Notes under the pieces: generated by a model | Told to the model about the DNA's origin: nothing | Databases searched by the model: none | What the model saw: only the letters and a program-made list of their open reading frames with translations | NCBI RefSeq assembly: GCF_007671725.1 | Contig: NZ_VCNM01000001.1 | Span: forward strand, 1,410,590 to 1,474,589 | Length of the DNA stretch: 64,000 nt | Origin: Halorubrum depositum | Lineage (GTDB): Archaea > Halobacteriota > Halobacteria > Halobacteriales > Haloferacaceae | Direction: 5' to 3' | Made by a program: the position numbers and the translations under genes | In this document: positions 37,537 through 45,117 of the stretch, in pieces | Layout of the letters: each line of letters begins with the position of its first letter | Position numbering within the stretch: the first letter of the stretch is position 1

Positions 37537-38096
37537 TTCGCCATGAGAGGGCAAGGTGCGTCGCGTTCCGACCTGAAACGTTGACATCCGGCACAGTTCG
37601 TATTCAGCGATGTCCAGTTGATGCAGTCGAACCAGATGAAGAGGCGGTACAAAAGTGTTGCTCTCCGGACTCGAAACGCACCGCTGGGGGGACGGGATCG
37701 GCGGACGTGTTTCGGACGGGTCGGACCGGTCGAATCGGACAGTTGACAGACGCATCCGCCGATAGACGGAATCGACGGCGGCCGGAAACGGTGCTACGTA
37801 GCGATCCGTCGAAATAAGGTGATCCGTCGAAACGGAAGCTCCCGCGGCAGATCGAACGCGGTACGGGTCGTTAAACAGAACGTATCGGGAGATGGCGCGT
37901 CCACTCGGTCTGGCGCGTCGTTCGATGCACCGGAACCGACGGTGGCGAACGAAACTGTCGAACCGAGGCGGGGAGAACGGCCTCGAGTGTCTAGTCGTCG
38001 GTTAGGCGTCGATCTGTCGGCGGATCGTCGGCATCTCAATCGGAGACGGTTCGGCGTTCGCCCGGTTGTACGGTAGTCGATTCGCCAGACCCCCCC

Positions 38097-38118
38097 ACCC
38101 CTTTGTTTCGTGTGGAAC
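38097..38118 (-). promoter_or_regulatory. Left inner ORB with extended G-string
   Basis: Minus strand reads CACACGAAACAAAGGGGT followed by GGGGGGGTC. Inverted relative to the ORB at 38324, with the AT-rich tract between them. Confidence 0.88.
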
Positions 38119-38149
38119 CCGATTGGGGTGGGTGGGGGTGTTCGAGAGA

Positions 38150-38276
38150 CCGTGTATTATATAGATGGATTTATCTGTGAAGTCGTACAACAGTACCCTC
38201 GACAAAGCTCTCGATATTTTTGTTGTTGTTTTTAGGTTGTTTGTAGAGAGTATACGTAAGCAATTAAATGGGCTCT
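38150..38276. other. AT-rich duplex unwinding element
   Basis: About 125 bp of distinctly AT-rich sequence with TATTATATAGATGG at the left and a T/G-rich run (TATTTTTGTTGTTGTTTTTA) in the middle, flanked by the inverted ORBs. By position it is where the duplex would melt. Confidence 0.8.
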
Positions 38277-38323
38277 GTCAGATACCCGGGTCACAACCAA
38301 CACCCGACCCACCCCACCGGGCG

Positions 38324-38345
38324 TTTCCAGTCGAAACGAAGGGGT
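38324..38345 (+). promoter_or_regulatory. Right inner ORB with extended G-string
   Basis: Plus strand TTTCCAGTCGAAACGAAGGG followed by GTGGGGGG, mirroring the left inner ORB. Confidence 0.88.
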
Positions 38346-38520
38346 GGGGGGTCCGAGAACCGAAGACGGTCGCCGAGAGGGATCGATATCCGAGAGCTCA
38401 CCGCTACGCCCCTGTCACCGATCGACGTCTGCACTCCGTGTCGGTTCCTTGCACTCCACTTTCTCATCGATTTCCTACACCCCACTTTTCATCCTGCAGT
38501 CCTTCGCGTCGGCTTCGGGA

Positions 38521-38548
38521 AGTTCGTTTCCGGTGTTCGAAACGAACT
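38521..38548. repeat. 10-bp perfect inverted repeat in oriC right arm
   Basis: AGTTCGTTTC, 8-nt spacer, GAAACGAACT. The arms contain the GAAACGAA core of the ORB but no G-string. Confidence 0.7.
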
Positions 38549-38730
38549 AGATATCGAACGGCTCGAAACCGCACGCGTGCAATATCGGCCGATCGGAACG
38601 TCTGACGCAGTTCTTAAGTGAGAGGGGCGTGGATTCTACCTTAATTCCCCGAACGAACGCCGGGTGCGGCCGGATCGGGCGGTAACACGCGACACGGCTC
38701 GTTCGGGAGAAACCAGGATTGGAGGTCAGG

Positions 38731-39372
38731 ATGGGACTGCTCACGAATCTCAAAGACAGCATATCACGGGTCACTGACGGGCTGTTCGCGGCCGACGAAC
38801 CCAAGCGGATCGGGATCTACGGACCGCCGAACGCCGGAAAGACGACCCTCGCAAACCGGATCGCACGCGACTGGACGGGTGACGCCGTCGGACCCGAGAG
38901 CCACATCCCGCACGAGACCCGCCGAGCTCGGCGCAAGGAGAACGTCGAGATCGAGCGGAACGGGCGGAAGGTCACGATCGACATCGTCGACACGCCGGGG
39001 GTGACGACGAAGGTCGACTACAAGGAGTTCCTCGACCACGACATGGAGAAGGACGACGCGGTGCGTCGCTCCCGCGAGGCGACCGAAGGGGTCGCGGAGG
39101 CGATGCACTGGCTCCGCGAGGACGTCGACGGCGTCATCTACGTCCTCGACTCCTCCACGGACCCGTTCACGCAGGTGAACACGATGCTCATCGGGATCAT
39201 CGAGTCGCAGGACCTCCCGGCGCTGATCCTCGCGAACAAGACGGACCTTCCCGGAGCGGACGTCCAGCAGATCGCCAACGCCTTCCCGCAACACGAGACG
39301 ATTCCGCTCTCGGCGCTCGAAGGCGACAACATGGACGAAGTGTACACGAAGATCGCGGAGTACTTCGGCTGA
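38731..39372 (+). CDS. oapA: Origin-associated Era-like GTPase OapA
   Basis: 213 aa GTPase. G1 GPPNAGKTT (31-39), G3 DTPG, G4 NKTD and a SAL G5-like motif are intact. A Shine-Dalgarno GGAGGT ends 6 nt before the ATG at 38731, so this gene has a leader, unlike most here; a TTG at 38719 is not needed. First of a three-gene operon (overlap TGATG with oapB). Orthologues next to oriC1 in Haloferax and Haloarcula are named OapA; the molecular role is not established. Confidence 0.9.
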   Translation: MGLLTNLKDSISRVTDGLFAADEPKRIGIYGPPNAGKTTLANRIARDWTGDAVGPESHIPHETRRARRKENVEIERNGRKVTIDIVDTPGVTTKVDYKEFLDHDMEKDDAVRRSREATEGVAEAMHWLREDVDGVIYVLDSSTDPFTQVNTMLIGIIESQDLPALILANKTDLPGADVQQIANAFPQHETIPLSALEGDNMDEVYTKIAEYFG

Positions 39373-39785
39373 TGCCCGGACCGACCCCCAACGTCGACGG
39401 CGACGCGTCGCCCGACGACCCCGACGACGGCGTCCGGATCGACATGATAAGCGGCGCCCGGATGGAGGGGCTCACCGGCATGGAGAAGATCCGCCTCATC
39501 CTCGACGGCGTCCGCGACGGGAACATCGTGATCTTAGAGGAGGGGCTCTCCCCCGACGAGGAGTCGAAGCTGATCGAGGTGACGATGACCGAGATCAGCC
39601 CGGACGACTTCACCGGGATCGAGATCGAGACGTACCCGAAGGCGGAGACGTCTGACCAGAGCTTTCTCGACAAGCTGATGGGGCGGAAGTCCGCGCAGAA
39701 GCTCACCGTCATCGGACCCGCCAACCGGATCGAGACGCTGCACAAAGACGAGAACCTCATCAGCACGCTCGTCTCCCGTAAATAG
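39372..39785 (+). CDS. oapB: Origin-associated protein OapB (DUF2073)
   Basis: 137 aa. A disordered first 20 residues, then RIDMISGARMEGLTGMEKI, GNIVILEEGLSPDEESKLIE and the C-terminal KLTVIGPANRIETLHKDENL, the DUF2073 pattern. Its ATG shares a base with the oapA stop (TGATG), and oapC begins directly after its stop, so the three are one operon. Function unknown; a link to origin use or to the OapA GTPase is inferred from conserved position. Confidence 0.88.
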   Translation: MPGPTPNVDGDASPDDPDDGVRIDMISGARMEGLTGMEKIRLILDGVRDGNIVILEEGLSPDEESKLIEVTMTEISPDDFTGIEIETYPKAETSDQSFLDKLMGRKSAQKLTVIGPANRIETLHKDENLISTLVSRK

Positions 39786-40547
39786 ATGCCTCACCAGTGT
39801 ACCACCTGCGGCCGGACGTTTCCCGACGGCTCGAAGGAGATGCTCTCGGGCTGCCCGGACTGCGGTGGGAACAAGTTCCAGTTCAAGCCCGCGGGCGCGA
39901 CGACAGACGACGGACCGACGACGGACGACGGACCGACGACGGACGACGGACTGACGACGGACGAAGACCCGACAACTGACGAACAGTCGGCGCCGCCCGA
40001 ACGACAGACGTCGGATCCGACGGAGCGGTCCTCTCCGACACCGGACGATCGCCCTCCCCGAAGCGACGACATCGATTCGACCGCTCCCGACACGTCTTCC
40101 AGTGTCGACGCTGACTCACCGACCTCTGACGCTGACCCGACCGACCCGGACGAACCGGCTGACCCGGACGAACCGACCGAATCGGTCGACGATTCGACGG
40201 CCGGAACCGAACACGTCCGCGAACGCAGCGAAGAGGATGTCGCGCAGGCGAGCGCGCGATCCGACGTCGTCTCGCCGGACGAGCTCGACCGAGCGAGCCA
40301 CCCCGTCGACTCCGAATCCGACGCGGACGCTCGGGAGTCCGCCGACCCGGACGGCCCTCGTCCCGACATCAACGAACTCCGAGACGAGCTCAACGAGCAG
40401 TTCGAGAGCATCCGGATCGTGAGCCCGGGCAAGTACGAGCTCAACCTGATGGAGCTGTACGACCGACAGGAGTACATCATCTCGCTGCAGGAGGACGGGC
40501 GCTACGTCATCGAGATGCCCGACGCGTGGGGCATTCAGGACGAGTGA
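39786..40547 (+). CDS. oapC: Origin-associated zinc-ribbon protein OapC
   Basis: 253 aa. N-terminal zinc ribbon (Cys5, Cys8, Cys23, Cys26: HQCTTCGRTF and GCPDCGGNKF), a long low-complexity acidic linker (about 37-195) and a conserved C-terminal domain (FESIRIVSPGKYELNLMELY, then EYIISLQEDGRYVIEMPD). The linker starts with repeated TTDDGP units encoded by an 18-bp tandem repeat at about 39900-39960. No gap to oapB. Function unknown. Confidence 0.87.
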   Translation: MPHQCTTCGRTFPDGSKEMLSGCPDCGGNKFQFKPAGATTDDGPTTDDGPTTDDGLTTDEDPTTDEQSAPPERQTSDPTERSSPTPDDRPPRSDDIDSTAPDTSSSVDADSPTSDADPTDPDEPADPDEPTESVDDSTAGTEHVRERSEEDVAQASARSDVVSPDELDRASHPVDSESDADARESADPDGPRPDINELRDELNEQFESIRIVSPGKYELNLMELYDRQEYIISLQEDGRYVIEMPDAWGIQDE

Positions 40548-40679
40548 CGGCGACGGGTTTCCGACGAGCGGTGTCCCTGATCCGTCAGCCTTCGAACCGT
40601 CGCTCCGGTCGAACTGTACATTCGGGCGACCCTTGTCGAAGTGGACACAGTTATGCGGCTTCCTCCGTTACGGGCGCCC

Positions 40680-40808
40680 ATGTCTGCTGATCACGCTTTC
40701 ACTTCGCGATCTCGAGCCGTCTCTCGTTCGATCCGATCCGACGAACCCGACCGGAACGCTCGCGCCGACGACCTGAACGCTCGCGACGAGGTGTGCGTAT
40801 GCGCGTAG
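40680..40808 (+). CDS. Possible leaderless upstream ORF overlapping lysC
   Basis: 42 codons starting MSADHAFTSRSRAVSRSIRS and ending CVCA-stop 10 nt inside lysC in another frame. A TATA-like GTTATG is centred 27 nt before its ATG, placing the transcript start at this codon. The lysC Shine-Dalgarno GAGGTG lies inside it. It could be a leader peptide controlling lysC by reinitiation, or simply untranslated leader. Unproven. Confidence 0.35.
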   Translation: MSADHAFTSRSRAVSRSIRSDEPDRNARADDLNARDEVCVCA

Positions 40809-41980
40809 TCGCCAAGTTCGGTGGCACGAGCCTCGGTAGCGGGGACCGCATCGAACGCGCGGCCGACTCCGTCGCGAACGCGGTTGAGGCCGGCCACGAG
40901 ATCGCCGTCGTCGCGAGCGCGATGGGATCGACCACCGACGACCTCCTCGAAGACATAACGTTCGAGACGGACGACGCTGACCGCGCCGAGATCGTCTCGA
41001 TGGGCGAGCGCACCAGCGTCAGGATGCTGAAGGCGGCCCTCTCGGTCCGCGGCATCGACGCCCTCTTCCTCGAACCGGGTCACCCCGACTGGCCGGTGGT
41101 CACGAACGAGCTCGGCGAGGTCGACGTCGAGGAGACGAAGAAGCGCGCGCACGCCATCGCGGAGCGGCTCGACGGCGTCGTCCCGATCATCACCGGCTTC
41201 CTGGCGGAGGACCACGACGGCAACGTCACGACGCTCGGTCGCGGCGGCTCCGACACGACCGCGGTGATGCTCGGCAACTACATGGACGCCGACGAGGTCG
41301 TCATCGTCACCGACGTCGAAGGGGTCATGACCGGCGACCCCCGCGTCGTCGAGGGGGCGCGGAACGTGGGTCGGATCACGGTCGACGAGCTGCGGAACCT
41401 CTCCTTCCGCGGCGCGGAGGTTGTCGCGCCGTCGGCGCTCTCGTACAAGGACGAGGACCTCGCGGTCCGCGTCGTCCACTACCAACACGGCGACCTGCTG
41501 AGGGGGGGCACTCGCATCGAGGGGCAGTTCGAGAGCCTGATCGACATGCGCGAGGAGCCGCTCGCGTGTCTCACCATCGCCGGGCGCGCGATCCGGAACC
41601 GGTCCGGCATCCTCTCGCAGCTCGCGAACGCCCTCCGCAAGGAGGAGATCAACATCGACGCGGTCGCCTCCGGCATGGACTCGGTCACGTTCTACGTCGA
41701 CGTCGACGTCGCGGAGACGGCCGAGGCGCTCCTCCACGAGGCCGTCGTCTCCGACGAGGCGCTCTCGTCTGTGACCGTCGCCGACCCCATCGCCGTCATC
41801 CGCGTGACCGGCGGCGAGCTCCCGAACCAGCCGGGCGTCATCCAGGACATCATCGCACCGCTGGCCGAGGACGGGATCAACATCATCGACCTCATCACGA
41901 GCGCGACGTCGGTCGCGGTGTTCGTCGACTGGGACGACAGAGAGGAGGCGCTCGAGATCGTTCAACAGCGGTTCGACTGA
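40799..41980 (+). CDS. lysC: Aspartate kinase
   Basis: Phosphorylates aspartate at the head of the threonine/methionine/lysine pathways. 393 aa. KFGGTS (6-11), TTLGRGGSDTTAV, VTDVEGVMTGDPR and VVAPSALSYKDEDLAV are kinase-domain signatures; two ACT domains follow (GILSQLANALRKEEINIDAV and PGVIQDIIAPLAEDGINIID), implying allosteric feedback. ATG at 40799 has GAGGTG 5 nt upstream; an in-frame GTG two codons earlier is the alternative. Convergent with the GNAT-like gene 4 nt downstream. Confidence 0.95.
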   Translation: MRVVAKFGGTSLGSGDRIERAADSVANAVEAGHEIAVVASAMGSTTDDLLEDITFETDDADRAEIVSMGERTSVRMLKAALSVRGIDALFLEPGHPDWPVVTNELGEVDVEETKKRAHAIAERLDGVVPIITGFLAEDHDGNVTTLGRGGSDTTAVMLGNYMDADEVVIVTDVEGVMTGDPRVVEGARNVGRITVDELRNLSFRGAEVVAPSALSYKDEDLAVRVVHYQHGDLLRGGTRIEGQFESLIDMREEPLACLTIAGRAIRNRSGILSQLANALRKEEINIDAVASGMDSVTFYVDVDVAETAEALLHEAVVSDEALSSVTVADPIAVIRVTGGELPNQPGVIQDIIAPLAEDGINIIDLITSATSVAVFVDWDDREEALEIVQQRFD

Positions 41981-41984
41981 CGGC

Positions 41985-42446
41985 TCACTCGTCTCTCCGT
42001 CCGTTCAACTCCTCGTACTCGATCCGGTACCGGGTGGTCCGTCGCCCCTCGAACCGCGGGCCTCTCCCCGCGGCGTCGAACCCCGACGCTTCGATGACCT
42101 CGCTGATCGCCTCGTCGTTCGGGACGACGACCTCGACGCCCATCTCCTCGCGGCGCGCGAACCGCCGCGGCTCCTCGAACAGCCGTTCGATCGTCGACCC
42201 GCTCCCGTCGAAGTCGGTCACGTGGACGGTGTCGCCGCGGACGTCGAACGCGACGAAGCCGAGCACCGCCGCTTCCCCGTCGTCACGTTCGGCGTCGTCA
42301 CGTTCGGCGTCGTCGCTGTCATCGCCACCCTCAACCGCAACCCGGACCGACCGGTCGTGGATCATGTTTCTCGCGACGTCTTCGGGCCGACCGGTCACCG
42401 TTGCCAGCGCCTCGGCGTCCGATTCGAGCGCGTCACGAATCCGCAT
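41985..42446 (-). CDS. GNAT-like acyltransferase domain protein
   Basis: 153 aa from MRIRDALESDAEALATVTGR, the classic GNAT first strand-helix. AVLGFVAFDVRGDTVHVTDFDG and STIERLFEEPRRFA follow the fold, but the canonical acetyl-CoA loop Q/RxxGxG/A is replaced by DGSGSTIE, so activity is uncertain. A DDAERDDAERDD duplication is encoded by a short tandem repeat. Start chosen at MRIRD; the open frame upstream runs into repeat DNA. Confidence 0.72.
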   Translation of the reverse strand: MRIRDALESDAEALATVTGRPEDVARNMIHDRSVRVAVEGGDDSDDAERDDAERDDGEAAVLGFVAFDVRGDTVHVTDFDGSGSTIERLFEEPRRFARREEMGVEVVVPNDEAISEVIEASGFDAAGRGPRFEGRRTTRYRIEYEELNGRRDE

Positions 42447-42522
42447 ACCACGGCTACCGGACGGACCCGTATAAACCCGCTGTCGATCGCTCCCCCGCGA
42501 TCCGTCGGAAACGCCTCCAGTC

Positions 42523-42705
42523 CATCCGAACCCTTCCCCGCCCACCCGAAACCCTCCTCGTTCACTCGAAACCCTTCCCCGCCCACCCGAAACCCTCCTC
42601 GTTCACTCGAAACCCTTCCCCGCCCACCCGAAACCCTCCTCGTCCACCCGAAACTCTCCTCGCCCATCCGAAACCCTCCTCGTCCACCCGAGGGGTCCCC
42701 GTCTG
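42523..42705. repeat. 20-bp tandem array, about nine units
   Basis: Units near CACCCGAAACCCTCCTCGTC begin at 42523, 42543, 42563, 42584, 42604, 42625, 42645, 42665 and 42685. Early units alternate two variants (CTCCTCGTT and TTCCCCGCC endings). The array fills most of the 305-bp gap between the GNAT-like gene and the microprotein promoter; no spacers, so not CRISPR. I see nothing else in the gap except that promoter. Confidence 0.9.
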
Positions 42706-42719
42706 TCCGAAGTAATATA

Positions 42720-42727
42720 GTTTTAAA
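42720..42727 (+). promoter_or_regulatory. TATA box of the microprotein operon
   Basis: GTTTTAAAC region about 27-30 nt before the ATG at 42752, giving a leaderless mRNA; the tandem array lies immediately upstream. Confidence 0.6.
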
Positions 42728-42751
42728 CGACCGGAGACCTCAGGATTCGTC

Positions 42752-42841
42752 ATGAGCAAATCCACCACGATCGTGCTCGGGACGATCGGCGCGTCGGCGG
42801 CCTTGTCGGTACTCATCATCCTCTCGTACGTGCTCGCCTGA
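42752..42841 (+). CDS. 29-aa single-helix membrane microprotein
   Basis: Begins MSKSTTIVLGTIGASAALS and continues VLIILSYVLA, one transmembrane helix with a short polar N-terminus. Its TGA shares a base with the ATG of the next gene (TGATG). A TATA box at leaderless spacing precedes it. Both features argue for real translation. It may only serve to couple translation, or be a membrane partner of the downstream protein. No family recognised. Confidence 0.65.
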   Translation: MSKSTTIVLGTIGASAALSVLIILSYVLA

Positions 42842-43740
42842 TGTTCTCGTCTCGGCCGCTCGACGACGATCTCGACGCGGTCCGCGAGGAACACGCGCCC
42901 AGATCGCCCGTCCTCGACGTCGACGCCGACTTCGAGACGCTCCCGCCGGCGGCGGGCGAGGACCTCGGGCTGTTCGTCGACGGGCTCTCGCCCGCCTCCT
43001 TCCCGGCGGCGTGGCTCCCCGAGGAGGTGCCCGAACTCCTCAAGCGGTACGCCGGCCCGACGTTCACCGTCGGGTTACCCGGCGACGGCACCGTCGTCCG
43101 GACGACCCAGACCGACCCGCAGACCGTGCTCGTCAAGAAGCGGGCGGAGGGGACGCCGGACGACTTCCTCGCGTTCCTGATCGCCGACCGGCTGGTCCAA
43201 GTCGGAGTCTCGCCGTCCTTCGGTTCGCTTCCGGACGAGGCGTCCCCAGAGGATACGCCCGCGGACGACGCCCCTCCGAACTGTCTTCCCGACAGCTTCC
43301 TCCCGTTCTTCGGCGAGCGCTACCGCGACCTCGACGCCGCGGTCCGTCGGCCGGACCCGGACACCGGCGCCTCGACCACGGGCCACGGGCCGAGCGACGT
43401 CTTCCAGGTCGCGGCCGCGCTGTTCGACGCCTGGGTCGGGCTGTACACCCGCGACGTCTTCGCGTCGTGGGAGGGCCGCCATCCCCGGTTGTTCGACGCG
43501 TGGCTCGACGCCGGCGACCGCCTGGAGGGCCGGCTCGGCGACCTCTCGGGCGAAGTCGCCCGCGGCGAGACCGACTTCGCGAGCGCCACGGAGTACGCCT
43601 GCTCGGCGGTGCGTCACGGGCTCGACCTCCCCGCGCCGTTCGCCGCGCTCGACACCGCCGCCTACCGCGACCGCGGCGCTCCCTACGCGGTGAAGTGGGC
43701 GGAGAAGACGTTCGACTCGATGGTCGACGACGGGAGCTGA
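42841..43740 (+). CDS. Conserved haloarchaeal protein (DUF7089-like)
   Basis: 299 aa, soluble and acidic, starting MFSSRPLDDDLDAVREEHAP. Recognisable blocks are GLSPASFPAAWLPEEVPEL, DVFQVAAALFDAWVGLYTRD and YACSAVRHGLDLPAPFAALD, mostly helical. I associate it tentatively with DUF7089. Translated through TGATG coupling from the 29-aa membrane microprotein. Convergent with the RecA-like gene across a 24-bp repeat array. Confidence 0.72.
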   Translation: MFSSRPLDDDLDAVREEHAPRSPVLDVDADFETLPPAAGEDLGLFVDGLSPASFPAAWLPEEVPELLKRYAGPTFTVGLPGDGTVVRTTQTDPQTVLVKKRAEGTPDDFLAFLIADRLVQVGVSPSFGSLPDEASPEDTPADDAPPNCLPDSFLPFFGERYRDLDAAVRRPDPDTGASTTGHGPSDVFQVAAALFDAWVGLYTRDVFASWEGRHPRLFDAWLDAGDRLEGRLGDLSGEVARGETDFASATEYACSAVRHGLDLPAPFAALDTAAYRDRGAPYAVKWAEKTFDSMVDDGS

Positions 43741-43741
43741 C

Positions 43742-43850
43742 CCGCGTTCGCTTTCACGAGTTGATCCGTGTTCGCTTTCACGAGTTGATCCGTGTTCGCT
43801 TTCACGAGTTGATCCGTGTTCGCTTTCACGAGTCGATCCGCGTTCGCTCT
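43742..43850. repeat. 24-bp tandem array between convergent genes
   Basis: GTTCGCTTTCACGAG with spacer TTGATCCGT recurs every 24 bp, at 43746, 43770, 43794, 43818 and, partial, 43842. It spans exactly the interval between the two stop codons. Confidence 0.9.
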
Positions 43851-44428
43851 TATATGTCGAAGCTGACGTTCCCCTCGCCGTCGAGTTCGATGACGCCCTC
43901 GAACAGCTCCCGGAACCGGTCGAGCGTCGCGACCTCGTGGACCTCCTCGGAGAGGTGGAAGATCCCGACCGCGTCGTGCTCGTCGAGGAGCGCGAGGATG
44001 TCCGCGGCCGCCTCGAACACGGCGTCGTCGTCGGCGTAGTACGCCATCTCGGTGAGCGAGTCGACCGACACCCGTCGCTTCCCCTCGTTCTCCGTGAGGA
44101 ACCGCTCGACCCGGTCGACGACGCCGTCGAGGTCGTCGGGGGCGGAGACGTAGAACACGTCGTCGCTGGAGCGTCGCGAGTAGCCGCGCTCGACCGAGAG
44201 GGTGTCGAGGATCGTCGCCTTCGTCTCGTCGACGTCGTAGTACTCGAGCTTCTGTTCGACCTCTCGCGCGGTCGTGCGCGTGGAGACGACGAGGAACGCG
44301 TCGGTGTCGGTCTTCAGGAAATCCGTGTCGATCCGGTCGGTCTCGCCGATGCTGGGGTGGACGAGCAGGAGTCCCGTACCGCCCGGGATCGTTTCCGGCC
44401 CGTTCTCGATGGCGAGCGAGTAGTCCAT
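43850..44428 (-). CDS. RecA/KaiC-like protein without Walker A (DUF7090-like)
   Basis: 192 aa. The order of strands and helices resembles the haloarchaeal transducer-like (HTR) branch of the RecA fold: TGLLLVHPSIGETDRIDTDF, AFLVVSTRTTAREVEQKLEY, RRVSVDSLTEMAYYAD and AVGIFHLSEEVHEV. No GxxxxGK is present, so it probably does not bind ATP in the usual way. I tentatively associate it with DUF7090. Function unknown. Confidence 0.7.
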   Translation of the reverse strand: MDYSLAIENGPETIPGGTGLLLVHPSIGETDRIDTDFLKTDTDAFLVVSTRTTAREVEQKLEYYDVDETKATILDTLSVERGYSRRSSDDVFYVSAPDDLDGVVDRVERFLTENEGKRRVSVDSLTEMAYYADDDAVFEAAADILALLDEHDAVGIFHLSEEVHEVATLDRFRELFEGVIELDGEGNVSFDI

Positions 44429-44544
44429 GCGATCGGAAACCGCCGGACCGACTTAACGATGCGGGCCACGTCGGTCGACTGCCGCTCGGCGCGACCATCG
44501 CCGGCCGACCGGTTTTTTGAGTCCCCCTCGCGTTCGCACACACG

Positions 44545-45117
44545 ATGGCCGGCCACGACACCGCGCGCGACGTCTACCGACAGGCGCTGCCGGTGATCCT
44601 CGTCAGCCTCGTCGCCGGGCTGTTCGCCGGCACCATCCTCGGGTCCGAGACGATGCGCGCCGGTATCTCGGAGGTTCCCGGCCTCCTCCTCCTACTCCCG
44701 GCGTTCCTCGCGACGCGCGGCGGCGTGTACGGCTCGCTGGGCGCTCGCCTCTCGACCGGGCTCCATCAGGGGCTGATCGAGCCCCGATTTCGACTCGATC
44801 GGCGGATCAGGAACGCGATCCTCGCCTCCTTCGTCAACGGGATGAGCGTCTCCGTCTTCATCGCCGTGGTCACCTACCTCTGGCTGACGCTCCTCGGGAC
44901 GGAGGGGAACCTCCTCCAACTGATCGGGATCATGGTCGTGGCAGGATTCCTCTCGGCGGCCCTCATGATCTCGGTGTTGATCGCCGTCATCTTCGTCGGC
45001 TACCGCCGGGGGCTCGACCCGGACAACGTGATCGGTCCCGTCGTGACGACGCTCGGCGACGTGTTCGGGGTGTTCTTCCTCCTCGTCGGGATCTACGTCG
45101 TGGGGGTCGTGCTGTGA
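44545..45117 (+). CDS. MgtE/SLC41-like membrane half, first subunit
   Basis: 190 aa with about five transmembrane segments. LLLLPAFLATRGGVYGSLGARLSTGLHQG matches the MgtE cation-transport domain core, and DNVIGPVVTTLGDVFGVFFLL is the conserved acidic helix. There is no cytoplasmic N or CBS domain. GTGA overlap with a second half-transporter points to a heterodimer. Substrate is probably Mg2+ or another divalent cation. Confidence 0.82.
   Translation: MAGHDTARDVYRQALPVILVSLVAGLFAGTILGSETMRAGISEVPGLLLLLPAFLATRGGVYGSLGARLSTGLHQGLIEPRFRLDRRIRNAILASFVNGMSVSVFIAVVTYLWLTLLGTEGNLLQLIGIMVVAGFLSAALMISVLIAVIFVGYRRGLDPDNVIGPVVTTLGDVFGVFFLLVGIYVVGVVL

Larger units (their letters stand above)
37511..38730. 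other. Chromosomal replication origin (oriC)
   Basis: This 1.2-kb gene-free interval between orc1 and oapA holds three ORBs (37515, 38097, 38324), an AT-rich tract at 38150-38276 in otherwise GC-rich DNA, and a perfect inverted repeat at 38521. The two inner ORBs are inverted around the AT tract and carry long G-strings pointing outward. This is the standard plan of haloarchaeal oriC1. The left 550 bp between the first two ORBs shows no gene. Confidence 0.92.

Noticed and set aside
38150..38276. AT-rich tract considered as horizontally acquired DNA
   Set aside because: It is short, gene-free and centred between inverted ORBs, which fits an unwinding element better.
42523..42705. Tandem 20-bp array considered as CRISPR
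   Set aside because: Units are directly adjacent with no spacers and no cas genes lie nearby.
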